A program made the position numbers and the translations under genes. Positions 8,547-16,487 of a stretch of DNA of 64,000 nucleotides are shown here, in pieces. This DNA comes from Nitriliruptor sp040882075. GTDB lineage: Bacteria > Actinomycetota > Nitriliruptoria > Nitriliruptorales > Nitriliruptoraceae. The notes under the pieces are model-generated. The model did not search any database. It was not told the origin of the DNA and saw only the letters and a list, made by a program, of their open reading frames with translations. The stretch covers positions 1 through 64,000 of the forward strand of contig NZ_JBBEBZ010000161.1 in NCBI RefSeq assembly GCF_040882075.1, in the 5' to 3' direction. How positions within the stretch are numbered: the stretch's first letter is position 1; each line of letters begins with the position of its first letter.

Positions 8547-8605
8547 CCTCGCGGGGCGGGCTGCGCTCCCGACGGGGCTGACCTCGCGGGGCGGGCTGCG
8601 CTCCC
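8536..8605. repeat. perfect 35-bp tandem duplication over a stop codon
   Basis: Two identical 35-base copies at 8536-8570 and 8571-8605 (starting GACGGGGCTGACCTCGCGGG). The first copy contains the stop codon of the zinc-ribbon gene; the second repeats that stop and the bases after it. It lies in the short gap before the MerR-like gene. Confidence 0.95.
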
Positions 8606-8628
8606 GATGGGTGGCGTAGCCTCCGGGC

Positions 8629-9243
8629 GTGCCTCCGCTTCCCCCGCTGCCGGACCGTGGACCGTCGGACCCCGACGGTCCGCCGTCGCATCCCGATGGA
8701 CCGCCGTCGCATCCCGATGGACCGCTGTCGCGTCCCGACGCGGCCCTGGCGGCCGCCGTCAGCGACGACGAGGAGGCGCCGTTCGACCTCGATGCGCTCG
8801 CGAGCGAGGTCGGGGCGACCCGGGCGTTGCTCGAGTCGATCGCCCGCGCGGGCTTGCTGTTGCCCCACCACGTGGACCACGACGGCGTCGCACGGTTCTC
8901 GCGCGCCGACGCCGACGCGGTCCGCGCCGGGTTGGCGCTGGTCGAGGCCGGGTTACCGCTCGGTGAGCTGCTGGACCTCGGCCGCCGGACGGATGCCGCC
9001 GTCCGCGAGGTGGCCGACCACGCCGTCGACGCGTTCCTGCGCTTCGTCCGCGACCCGGTACGCGGGACGGCGCTCGACGACTCCGAGGCTGCCGAGCGGT
9101 TGGTCACCGCCTACCGCGTGATGCTGCCCGCCACCGAGCGGCTCGTCGCCCACCACACGCGACGCCGGTTGCTGGCCGCCGCCGCCGACCAGATCGCGGC
9201 CCAGACGACGGACGGTGACGAGGACGATGGAGGCGCGGGGTGA
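8629..9243 (+). CDS. MerR-like helix-turn-helix protein
   Basis: This 204-residue protein has a MerR-type DNA-binding region at about residues 50-115: FDLDALASEVGATRALLESI, a wing (PHHVDHDGVARFSRADADAV), and a second helix pair (AGLPLGELLDLGRRTDA). The C-terminal helices have no Cys set or ligand site I can name. The first 40 residues are Pro/Asp-rich and come from a 21-base tandem repeat. The start GTG at 8629 has only a weak ribosome site, but no better in-frame start precedes the domain. Its end overlaps the menF start (GTGA), so it may regulate menaquinone genes. Confidence 0.75.
   Translation: MPPLPPLPDRGPSDPDGPPSHPDGPPSHPDGPLSRPDAALAAAVSDDEEAPFDLDALASEVGATRALLESIARAGLLLPHHVDHDGVARFSRADADAVRAGLALVEAGLPLGELLDLGRRTDAAVREVADHAVDAFLRFVRDPVRGTALDDSEAAERLVTAYRVMLPATERLVAHHTRRRLLAAAADQIAAQTTDGDEDDGGAG
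8659..8742. repeat. degenerate 21-bp tandem repeat in the MerR-like gene
   Basis: Four 21-base units at 8659, 8680, 8701 and 8722. The middle two are identical (CCGCCGTCGCATCCCGATGGA); the outer two are diverged. They encode repeats of Pro-Pro-Ser-His-Pro-Asp-Gly in the N-terminal tail of the protein. The length is a multiple of three, so the frame is kept. Confidence 0.9.
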
Positions 9244-10475
9244 CCCTGCGCGTCGTCACCCGCCGGTTCGACGACGATCGGTCGTTGCTGGACCTGCCGC
9301 CGACCTCCGCCGAGGCCCACGCGTGGGTGCGCCGCGGTGAGGGGCTGGTCGGCTGGGGCGTGGCGGCCCGGCTGGCCCCCGGCCCGGGCGCGGACCGGTT
9401 CGCCCGCGCCGAGGCGACGTTCGATGAGCTCGTCGCCGACGCGGAGGTCGACGACGAGGTGCAGGTCCCGGGCAGCGGACTGACCGCGTTCGGCTCGTTC
9501 AGCTTCGACGCGGACGCGTCGAGCTCCGCGCTGGTGATCCCGCGGGTGCTCGTGGGCCGCCGTGACGGGGCCACGTGGTTGACGACGGTCGATGCCGACG
9601 GCGCCGAGCCCGCTCCCGGCCCGGCCAGCGCTCCCCCGGTCGAACCTGCCCGCGACCGTCCGCGGTTCGCCGGCTCGTCGAAGCCGGACCTGCGGTGGCT
9701 CGAGGCCGTCGCCACCGCCGTGGACCGGCTGCGCGCCGGGGAGCTCGACAAGGTCGTGCTCGCCCGTGATCACGCGGTGTGGTCGCAGGAGCCGTTCGAT
9801 CCGCTGGACCTCGCACGCCGCCTGGCACGCCGCTTCCCGAGCTGCCACACCTTCGTCGTTGAGGGGCTCGTCGGGGCGACACCCGAGCTGCTGCTCGCCC
9901 GTCACAGCGACCGGGTCGTGTCGCGCGTGCTCGCCGGGACCACCGGTCGCTCGCCCGACGAGGCCGACGACGCCGCCCTCGGTGCCGCGCTGCTCGGCTC
10001 GGACAAGGACCGCTACGAGCACCAGCTGGCCGCCGACTCGGTCCGCACCGTCCTGGCACCGCGCTGCACCGATCTGACCGAAGACCCCGAACCCCGGCTG
10101 CTGCGGCTGGACAACGTCCAGCACCTCGCCACGACCTTCGAGGGCCACCTCGCCGCGCCCGCGTCGGTCCTGGAGGTGGTCGCCGACCTGCACCCGACCG
10201 CGGCGGTCGGCGGCACGCCGCGCGACCGGGCGCTCGCCGTCATCCGCGAGCTCGAGGGGATGGACCGCGGCCGCTACGCCGCCCCCGTCGGGTGGATCGA
10301 CGCGAACGGTGACGGCGAGTGGGGGATCGCCCTGCGGTGCGCCGAGCTCGCCGGTGCCCGGGCCCGGCTGTTCGCCGGCGTCGGGGTCGTCGCCGCGTCC
10401 CTGCCGGAGGACGAGCTCGAGGAGACCCGCCTCAAGCTCCTGGCCATGCAGGCCGCCCTCGACGCCGACCGGTAG
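9240..10475 (+). CDS. menF: isochorismate synthase
   Basis: This 411-residue chorismate-binding enzyme makes isochorismate from chorismate, the first step of menaquinone synthesis. The catalytic C-terminal half (from about residue 150) holds the family blocks ELDKVVLARD, LVGATPELLL, VLAGTTGRSP, VQHLATTFEG, HPTAAVGGTP and GRYAAPVGWID. With menD nearby, MenF rather than a siderophore EntC/DhbC is likely. The GTG at 9240 overlaps the MerR-like stop. The gene ends nine bases before a palindromic repeat array shared with convergent menD. Confidence 0.9.
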   Translation: MTLRVVTRRFDDDRSLLDLPPTSAEAHAWVRRGEGLVGWGVAARLAPGPGADRFARAEATFDELVADAEVDDEVQVPGSGLTAFGSFSFDADASSSALVIPRVLVGRRDGATWLTTVDADGAEPAPGPASAPPVEPARDRPRFAGSSKPDLRWLEAVATAVDRLRAGELDKVVLARDHAVWSQEPFDPLDLARRLARRFPSCHTFVVEGLVGATPELLLARHSDRVVSRVLAGTTGRSPDEADDAALGAALLGSDKDRYEHQLAADSVRTVLAPRCTDLTEDPEPRLLRLDNVQHLATTFEGHLAAPASVLEVVADLHPTAAVGGTPRDRALAVIRELEGMDRGRYAAPVGWIDANGDGEWGIALRCAELAGARARLFAGVGVVAASLPEDELEETRLKLLAMQAALDADR

Positions 10476-10483
10476 GCGAACCT

Positions 10484-10803
10484 CCTGGGGTCTACCGGTA
10501 GACCCCAGGGGGCAGACCAGCCCCTCCCCGCCTACCGGTAGACCCCAGGGGGCAGACCAGCCCCTCCCCGCCTACCGGTAGACCCCNNNNNNNNNNNNNN
10601 NNNNNNNNNNNNNNNNNNNNNNNNNNNNNNNNNNNNNNNNNNNNNNNNNNNNNNNNNNNNNNNNNNNNNNNNNNNNNNNNNNNNNNCCCGCCTACCGGTA
10701 GACCCCAGGGGGCAGACCAGCCCCTCCCCGCCTACCGGTAGGCGACCGTGTGCCCTACCGGTAGGCGACCGGGGGCGCATCTGCCCCTCCCCGCCTACCG
10801 GTA
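10484..10803. repeat. 40-bp-period tandem array built on palindromes
   Basis: Fills most of the 348 bases between convergent menF and menD; I see no gene in it. TACCGGTA recurs at 10493, 10533, 10573, then after a gap at 10693 and 10733, and again at 10756 and 10796. Most copies lie exactly 40 bases apart. Typical unit: CTACCGGTAGACCCCAGGGG then GCAGACCAGCCCCTCCCCGC. The first copy sits in a perfect 26-base palindrome (10484-10509); the last copies are 14-base palindromes (GCCTACCGGTAGGC). Copy number is unknown because of the N gap. Both genes would transcribe into hairpins here, so a two-way terminator is one reading. Confidence 0.92.
10587..10686. other. assembly gap of 100 N within the repeat array
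   Basis: Exactly 100 unknown bases flanked on both sides by the same 40-base repeat. The round number suggests a scaffolding placeholder, so the true length of the array is not known. Confidence 0.95.
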
Positions 10804-10823
10804 GGCAGCAGGCGAGGCGTCGG

Positions 10824-12608
10824 TCAGGCCAGGCCGTCGAGGGCGTCGTGGACCGTGCGGGTCATCCGCTCGTGGAGTTGACGGTTGGCGGCACGGTCGG
10901 TGCGGACGTGGATCAGCTGCAGCCCACCCGATCGGCGGGTCGCGGTGAGCACGCCTCGCAGGTCAGCGGCCCGCTCGACGCGGTGGTAGCCCATGCTGTG
11001 CAGCGCGGCGAGGTGGGCCAGGTCCCGGCCGTGTGGCGTGCCGAAGACCCGCTCGAAGGACGCCGGGTAGCCGGCCTGCGGCAGGAACGAGAAGATGCCC
11101 CCGCCGTCGTTGTCGGCGACCACGAAGGTGCAGTCGAGCCGTTCGAGGTCGGCCGAGAGCAGCAGGCCGTTGGCGTCGTGCAGCAGGGTGAGGTCACCGA
11201 TGAGGGCGACCGTCGGGCGGCGATCGGGACCCTCGCTGGTGGCGTCCGCGATGGCCACCCCGAGCGCCGTGGACACGACCCCGTCGATCCCGGACGCGCC
11301 CCGGTTGGCGACGATGCGCAGGCCGTCGCGGGGGCGCAGCACCTGGTCGAGGTCGCGGATCGGCATCGAGGAGCCGACGACCAACGTGGTGGCGTCGGGG
11401 AGGACCGCCGCGAGGTCACGCGCGAGGCGCGGCTCGGTCAGGGTGTCGTCGCCGTCGAGCACGGCGGTGAGGGCGCCCTCCGCGGCCGCGTCCGCGTCGT
11501 GCCACCTCGCCGCCCACTCCGACGAGGCAGGGACCGCCAACAGGTCGGCGAGCGCCGTGCAGGTCGCGGCGACGTCGGCCACCAGCAGGTCGGCGATGGC
11601 ACGTTCCGGGTCGTGCCAGCTGCCGTCCGGATCGATGAGCACCTGCGGGACGTCGGACCCGAGCAGCCGAGCGAGGTTGCGCGACACGCCGGTCCGGCCG
11701 ATGCGGAGCACCAGGTCGGGTCGGTGGGCACCGGCGAACCCGGCGTGACCGAGCAGGTGGTGGGCGTGAGCGATGGCGCCGGGCACGCGCGCGTTCGACG
11801 CGGGTTCGGCCAGGACCGGGTAGCCGGACGCCCGGGCCAGGGCGTGGATCGGGCCGACGTGGTCGTCGGCGGCGCTCACGCCCGTGGCACCGACGACGAT
11901 CAGGCCCCGCTCGGTCGCGAGGATCCGTCCGGCGAGGGCGGCGACGTCCTCGTCGTTCGGGCGGCGCGGGGCGCGCGTGACGGTGACCCACGGGCGCCGG
12001 TCGCTACGTCCCTCGGTGGGCGACGCGAACGGCGGAGCGGACGTACGCCCGTCGTCGCTGGCGGGGACGGTCGGTTCCCGGAACGGCAGGTTGAGGTGCA
12101 CCGGGCCTGCGGAGGCACCGAGACCGACGGCAGCCGCGACACCACGGGCCACCACCGACCGCCAGTAAGCCGGGGCGTCCTCGCGGTCCTCGGCGACCCC
12201 CACCTCGCAGAACCACCGCACGCTGCCGCCGAACAGGTGGAGCTGGTCGATCGCCTGGTTCGCGCCGGTCCCACGCAGCTCCGGCGGCCGGTCCGCGGTG
12301 AGCAGCAGCAGTGGGACCCCACCGGTGTCGGCCTCGATGACGGCCGGGTGGAGGTTCGCGACGGCGGATCCGGAGGTGACCACGACCGCCGCGGGCCGGC
12401 CGCTGCCTCGGCCGAGGCCGACCGCCAGGAACCCGGCGGAGCGCTCGTCCACCTCGACGTGCAACCGGATCCTCGGGTCGTCGTGCAGCGTCATCGCGAG
12501 CGCTGCCGACCGGGACCCGGGGGCGAGGACGGCGTCGGTCACCCCGCACCGGGCCAACTCATCGACGAGGACGAGCGCCTGGGCGTGCGACGGGTTCTGC
12601 GCGCGCAT
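10824..12608 (-). CDS. menD: SEPHCHC synthase
   Basis: This 594-residue thiamine-diphosphate enzyme joins isochorismate and 2-oxoglutarate, the committed step of menaquinone synthesis. It starts with the MenD-type block VDELARCGVTDAVLAPGSRS, has DERSAGFLAVGLGRGSG near residue 55, VVTSGSAVANLHPAVIEAD, and the cofactor region NRGASGIDGVVSTALG with GDLTLLHDANGLL. The ATG at 12608 (AAGG site) lies 10 bases after the menC stop. A longer reading from 12647 would overlap menC. The stop lies 20 bases from the palindromic array. Confidence 0.95.
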   Translation of the reverse strand: MRAQNPSHAQALVLVDELARCGVTDAVLAPGSRSAALAMTLHDDPRIRLHVEVDERSAGFLAVGLGRGSGRPAAVVVTSGSAVANLHPAVIEADTGGVPLLLLTADRPPELRGTGANQAIDQLHLFGGSVRWFCEVGVAEDREDAPAYWRSVVARGVAAAVGLGASAGPVHLNLPFREPTVPASDDGRTSAPPFASPTEGRSDRRPWVTVTRAPRRPNDEDVAALAGRILATERGLIVVGATGVSAADDHVGPIHALARASGYPVLAEPASNARVPGAIAHAHHLLGHAGFAGAHRPDLVLRIGRTGVSRNLARLLGSDVPQVLIDPDGSWHDPERAIADLLVADVAATCTALADLLAVPASSEWAARWHDADAAAEGALTAVLDGDDTLTEPRLARDLAAVLPDATTLVVGSSMPIRDLDQVLRPRDGLRIVANRGASGIDGVVSTALGVAIADATSEGPDRRPTVALIGDLTLLHDANGLLLSADLERLDCTFVVADNDGGGIFSFLPQAGYPASFERVFGTPHGRDLAHLAALHSMGYHRVERAADLRGVLTATRRSGGLQLIHVRTDRAANRQLHERMTRTVHDALDGLA

Positions 12609-12618
12609 CGAGCTGCCT

Positions 12619-13599
12619 TCAGCCGGCGAGGTGGGCGGACGCGGCACCGAGCCGCTCGATCAGCGCGAGCGCGGTGTCCGGATCAGGGGTGGCCTGGTCG
12701 AGCAGCGCCGGGTCGGGTTCGATCCGACGGACCTCGACGTGACCGTCGACCGGTTCGAGCGGTCGGTCGGTGACGTCCGCGGCCAGCAGCGTGGCCGTCC
12801 CGAGACCGCAGGCGTAGGGCAGCTCGGGTAGGGCCGCCGCGAGCGCCACGCCGGCGGCCAGGCCGACCGAGGTCTCGAGCGCGGACGACACGACCGCGGG
12901 CAGGCCCGCGGCGTCGACCACCTCGAGGGCGCGCTGGACGCCGCCGAGCGGCTGGACCTTGATGACCACGAGGTCGGCCGCGTCGAGCCCCGCGATCCGC
13001 AGCGGGTCATCGGCGGTCCGCACGGATTCGTCCGCCGCCAGGGGCACGTCGACCCGCCGCCGGACCTCGGCGAGCTCGGACAGGGTCGCGCACGGCTGCT
13101 CGACGTACTCGAGACCACCGGCCGCGGTGTCGAGCCGGCCGATCGCGAGCACGGCGGTCTCGACGTCCCAAGCGGCGTTGGCGTCCACACGGATCCGTCC
13201 GGTCGGGCCGAGCGCGTCGCGGACCGCGGCGACCCGGTCGACGTCCGCCGCGAGGTCCTGGCCCGCCTCGCCGACCTTGACCTTGGCGGTCGTGCAACCG
13301 CTGCGGGCGACCAGGCGGCGGGCGGTGGCAGGGTCGACGGCGGGGACGGTGGTGTTGACCGGGACGCGGTCCCGCACCGGCGGGGGGAACGGGTCCAGCG
13401 CAGCGGCGCGGGCGGCCGCGAGCCACCTCGACGCGTAGCCGGGGCCGTACTCCGGGAACGGTGAGAACTCCCCCCACCCTGCCGGGCCGTGGAGCAGCAC
13501 GCCCGACCGCGAGGTGACCCCGCGGAACCGCAGCCGCATCGGCAGCACGAACGGGACGAGCCGGTCGAGGTCCCCCGCAGCGGGTCCCGGGGAGCTCAC
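12619..13599 (-). CDS. menC: o-succinylbenzoate synthase
   Basis: This 326-residue enolase-superfamily enzyme dehydrates SHCHC to o-succinylbenzoate. The catalytic set is visible: the Lys pair of TAKVKVG (Lys106, Lys108), metal ligands Asp139 (RVDANAAW), Glu167 (YVEQP) and Asp190 (LAADES), and Lys214 (VVIKVQPLGG). Of typical length. The GTG at 13599 overlaps the menA stop in GTGTGA, so menA-menC-menD read as one transcript. Confidence 0.94.
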   Translation of the reverse strand: MSSPGPAAGDLDRLVPFVLPMRLRFRGVTSRSGVLLHGPAGWGEFSPFPEYGPGYASRWLAAARAAALDPFPPPVRDRVPVNTTVPAVDPATARRLVARSGCTTAKVKVGEAGQDLAADVDRVAAVRDALGPTGRIRVDANAAWDVETAVLAIGRLDTAAGGLEYVEQPCATLSELAEVRRRVDVPLAADESVRTADDPLRIAGLDAADLVVIKVQPLGGVQRALEVVDAAGLPAVVSSALETSVGLAAGVALAAALPELPYACGLGTATLLAADVTDRPLEPVDGHVEVRRIEPDPALLDQATPDPDTALALIERLGAASAHLAG

Positions 13600-14513
13600 A
13601 CATCACCTCCGGCGCCCGTGACGAGCAGCGCGGTCGCGAGCAACACCGCGAACAGCAGCTGCGCCTGCGCGGTGTGCCCGAGCGCCGCGACGAGCCGCGG
13701 ACCGAGCGGGGCGTGCCGCACCAGCTCGATCCCGCGCCAGGCGACGACCAGGGCCAACACGGGCGCGACGAGCCACCCCTTCCCCGTCACGAGCACGAGG
13801 GGGGCGAGCACCAGGAAGGCGGCCAGGACGAGGCCGACGTAGAGGGTCCGGGTCCGGGCCTCGCCGAGCCGGACCGCGAGCGTCCGCTTGCCGACGGCCG
13901 TGTCGGAGGGGATATCCCGCAGGTTGTTGACCACCAGCAGCGCGGTGGCGAGGGCTCCCATGGCCAGGGACGCGAGCACGGCCACGAGCCCGATCCGTTC
14001 GTCCTGCACGTACTGCGAACCGACGGTGGCGACCACCCCGAAGAACACGAAGACGAACACCTCCCCGAGCCCGGCCGACGCGTACGGCTTGGACCCGCCG
14101 GAGTAGCCGAGCGTGGCGAGCACCGCGGCGACGCCGACGAGCAACAGCTCCCAACCGACCAGCACCGCCAGCGTCAGCCCCGCGAGGCCCGCGACCAGGA
14201 GGGCGACCGCGATGGCGCGCTTCATGCCGCCGGGGCTGACCAGTCCGGCCGCGACGGCACGCCGCGGCCCCGTGCGGGCCTCGGTGTCGACACCCTTGAC
14301 CCCGTCGAAGTAGTCGTTGGCGTAGTTCACCGCGACCTGGAGCGCGAGCGCGACCACCAACGCCAGCACGGCACGGCCGAGATCGAGGTCGCCGGGTGCT
14401 GCTTCCGCGGAAGCAGTCCCGACCAGCACCGGCGCGACCGCGGCGGGCAACGTCCGGGGACGTGCCGCCTCGATCCAGGTGCTCGCGCCCACAGCGCCGT
14501 TGGTCGTCGTCAT
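13596..14513 (-). CDS. menA: 1,4-dihydroxy-2-naphthoate polyprenyltransferase
   Basis: This 305-residue integral membrane UbiA-family enzyme attaches the isoprenoid tail to the naphthoquinone ring. It has eight or nine hydrophobic segments and both Asp-rich motifs: NYANDYFDGVKGVD (63-76) and NLRDIPSDTAVGKRTLAVRLG near residue 200. The ATG at 14513 starts just ahead of TTTNGAVGASTWIEAARPRTL, a typical MenA entry. The frame extends upstream without similarity. Operon with menC and menD. Confidence 0.94.
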   Translation of the reverse strand: MTTTNGAVGASTWIEAARPRTLPAAVAPVLVGTASAEAAPGDLDLGRAVLALVVALALQVAVNYANDYFDGVKGVDTEARTGPRRAVAAGLVSPGGMKRAIAVALLVAGLAGLTLAVLVGWELLLVGVAAVLATLGYSGGSKPYASAGLGEVFVFVFFGVVATVGSQYVQDERIGLVAVLASLAMGALATALLVVNNLRDIPSDTAVGKRTLAVRLGEARTRTLYVGLVLAAFLVLAPLVLVTGKGWLVAPVLALVVAWRGIELVRHAPLGPRLVAALGHTAQAQLLFAVLLATALLVTGAGGDV

Positions 14514-14653
14514 CGGTGCCAGCCTACGGTCAGGCGGACTCCCCACCTCGCACCACCCAAGAGCAACGTCGCCCTGGCGCGGCGACCCCGGCGTACGCTC
14601 CGCACATGCAGCTCGACCTGTTCGTGGGATCCATCGAGGAGACCCTGTCGGCG

Positions 14654-14756
14654 ACGCCGGCCTGCTGGTGGCGCAGCACAACTCGAAGGCTCGGAGCTGG
14701 TCACCGCCGATCGCGCCTTCGAGGCTCACGACGTCCCCGTCCGCTGGGCCGCCTGA
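14654..14756 (+). pseudogene. remnant of a PIN-domain (VapC-type) toxin, C-terminal end
   Basis: Two short frames read like the end of a VapC toxin. One gives GLLVAQHNSKA, the other, after a frame change near 14690, gives GSELVTADRAFEAHDVPVRWAA and a TGA at 14756. In intact PIN toxins this end reads like D-LLVAQA-G-LVTAD-F-YDVPV-W. No start or catalytic N-terminal part is visible, so this is a decayed fragment. It lies between menA and the higBA pair, making this a small spot of toxin-antitoxin turnover. Confidence 0.55.
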
Positions 14757-14777
14757 TCGCGACGAACGGCCGCCGGG

Positions 14778-15065
14778 TCAGCCGGCGCCGGTGAGCTGGC
14801 GCACCTCACGGGTCGGCCGTGCTCGTACGAGGTCGTGGTTCGACTGGAGATTCAGCCAGAACTCCGGCGTGGTTCCGAACGCGCCAGCGAACAGCCAGGC
14901 CGTCTCCGGCGTCACGCCCCGCTTCCCACGCACGAGCTCGTTGATCCGCTGCACCGGAACGCCCACGTGCTGCGCCAGCGCAACCTGCGTGAGCGCGAGT
15001 GGCCCCAGGAACTCCTCGCTCAGGATCTCGCCCGGGTGCATCGGCGTCCGCTTCCTCGGCAACAT
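14778..15065 (-). CDS. higA: HigA-family antitoxin
   Basis: This 95-residue XRE-type antitoxin starts with the HigA signature MHPGEILSEEFLGPLALTQVALAQ and has a helix-turn-helix at about 24-60 (VPVQRINELVRGKRGVTPETA), then the typical FGTTPEFWLNLQSNHDL. It neutralises the toxin encoded 9 bases upstream and probably represses the operon. Toxin-first order is normal for higBA. Confidence 0.93.
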   Translation of the reverse strand: MLPRKRTPMHPGEILSEEFLGPLALTQVALAQHVGVPVQRINELVRGKRGVTPETAWLFAGAFGTTPEFWLNLQSNHDLVRARPTREVRQLTGAG

Positions 15066-15074
15066 GGCGGCTCC

Positions 15075-15365
15075 TCAGTGGTAGTCGGTGATCTCGACCT
15101 CGTACGCATCGCCGGACTCCCAACCGAAGACGATGCGCCACTGGTCGTCCACCCGGATGCTGTACTTGCCTCGGAGGTCGCCCTTGAGCGGTTCCAGCCG
15201 GTTCCCTGGCGGGGCGCGGAGATCGTCCAGCTCCCTGGCCGCGTTGAGCATGTCCAGTTTCCGTGTCGCCGCCGAGCGAATGTCGGGCGAGAGCCGCCGG
15301 ATCGCCTTGCCCCGTTCGCCGTGGAACAGAGCTTCGGTAGCCGAGTCGCGGAACGACCGGATCAA
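15075..15365 (-). CDS. higB: HigB-family mRNA-interferase toxin
   Basis: This 96-residue RelE-superfamily protein has the HigB entry IRSFRDSATEALFHGERG, then RKLDMLNAARELDDLRAPPGNRLEPL and the conserved end YSIRVDDQWRIVFGWESGDAYEVEITDYH (read in parts). These residues form the ribosome-dependent RNase fold. It is the first gene of a two-gene operon with higA and appears intact. It interrupts the menaquinone gene region and is likely horizontally acquired. Confidence 0.93.
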   Translation of the reverse strand: MIRSFRDSATEALFHGERGKAIRRLSPDIRSAATRKLDMLNAARELDDLRAPPGNRLEPLKGDLRGKYSIRVDDQWRIVFGWESGDAYEVEITDYH

Positions 15366-15411
15366 GCGCTTCTCCCGCTTCCCTCAACACCCCGAGGTTG
15401 CCGCCTTACCG

Positions 15412-15427
15412 GGATAGCATGCAATCC
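15412..15427. promoter_or_regulatory. near-palindrome upstream of higBA, possible HigA operator
   Basis: GGATAGCATGCAATCC is palindromic except at two symmetric positions and has the core GCATGC. It lies 47-62 bases before the higB start and is AT-richer than its surroundings. HigA proteins usually bind such sites over their own promoter. The match to a specific HigA site is not known. Confidence 0.4.
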
Positions 15428-15451
15428 TGGTCTCGTGCCTTCGTTCGCTGC

Positions 15452-16396
15452 TCAGTAGTGGTAGGGGTACGGCGACCAGTCGGGGTCGCGCTTCTCGAGG
15501 AAGCTGTCGCGGCCCTCCTGCGCCTCGTCGGTGCCGTAGATGAGCCGCGTCGCCTCGCCGGCGAACACCTGCTGGCCGATGAGACCGTCGTCGGGCAGGT
15601 TCATCGCGAACTTGAACATCCGGAGGGCGGTCGGTGACTTGCCACCGATGCGGGCGGCCCACTCGAGCGCGGTGGCCTCGAGCTCCGCGTGATCGACCAC
15701 GCGGTTGACCATGCCCATGCGGTGGGCGTCCTCGGCGGAGTACTCGTCGCCGAGCAGGAAGATCTCACGCGCGAACTTCTGCCCCACCTGGGTGGCGAGG
15801 TAGGCCGACCCGAACCCACCGTCGACGGACGCGACGTCGAGATCGGTCTGCTTGAACCGGGCGTGCTCGCGCGAGGCGATCGTCAGGTCGCAGGTCACGT
15901 GCAGCGAGTGACCACCGCCGGCAGCCCACCCGGGGACCACGGCGATGACGGCCTTCGGGGAGAACCGGATGAGCCGCTGCACCTCGAGGATGTGCAGCCG
16001 ACCGACACGAGCTCGCCCCTCCATCGGCGGCCCAGGAACTGCGGAAGGGCCGCCTCGATCCTCCCCCCGGGGAGGATCCTGGGGCTCGTACTGGTAGCCG
16101 TCCTTGCCGCGGATGCGCTGGTCCCCACCCGAACAGAAGGCCCAGCCGCCGTCCTTCCGGGACGGACCGTTGCCGGTCAGCAGCACGCACGCGACGTCGC
16201 TGGTGGTGCGGGCATGTTCGAGGACCCGGTACAGCTCGTCGACGGTGTGGGGCCGGAAGGCGTTGCGCACCTCCGGACGGTCGAAGGCCACCCGCACCGT
16301 CCCCTGGTCGACGGCGCGGTGGTAGGTGACGTCGGTGAGGTCCTCGAAGCCGGGCACGGTGCGCCAGCGGTCGGCATCGAACAGCTCGGAGACCAC
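15452..16396 (-). CDS. menB: 1,4-dihydroxy-2-naphthoyl-CoA synthase
   Basis: This 314-residue crotonase-family enzyme closes the second ring of the naphthoquinone. It has the MenB blocks YHRAVDQGTVRVAFDRPEVR, GWAFCSGGDQRIRG (85-97), the oxyanion-hole region VVPGWAAGGGHSLHVTCDL (153-171), VDGGFGSAYLA (191-201) and the C-terminal REGRDSFLEKRDPDW-like end. The length equals that of mycobacterial MenB. The GTG at 16396 follows an AT-poor leader; upstream in-frame codons are shadows. It is divergent from menE with 91 bases between. Confidence 0.95.
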   Translation of the reverse strand: MVSELFDADRWRTVPGFEDLTDVTYHRAVDQGTVRVAFDRPEVRNAFRPHTVDELYRVLEHARTTSDVACVLLTGNGPSRKDGGWAFCSGGDQRIRGKDGYQYEPQDPPRGEDRGGPSAVPGPPMEGRARVGRLHILEVQRLIRFSPKAVIAVVPGWAAGGGHSLHVTCDLTIASREHARFKQTDLDVASVDGGFGSAYLATQVGQKFAREIFLLGDEYSAEDAHRMGMVNRVVDHAELEATALEWAARIGGKSPTALRMFKFAMNLPDDGLIGQQVFAGEATRLIYGTDEAQEGRDSFLEKRDPDWSPYPYHY

Positions 16397-16487
16397 GGCT
16401 CGTTCCCGTTCATCGGAGGAAGGGCACGCCGGTCGGCGCACGGGTCCGCAGCCTACGCTGACGACGTCGACGGGTCCGGAGGCGCCA

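Noticed and set aside
10532..10780. Open frame across the assembly gap
   Set aside because: It only translates the repeat and the N stretch.
10484..10803. Possible CRISPR array
   Set aside because: The units are joined directly with no unique spacers, repeats are palindromic and 40 bases in period, and no cas genes are near.
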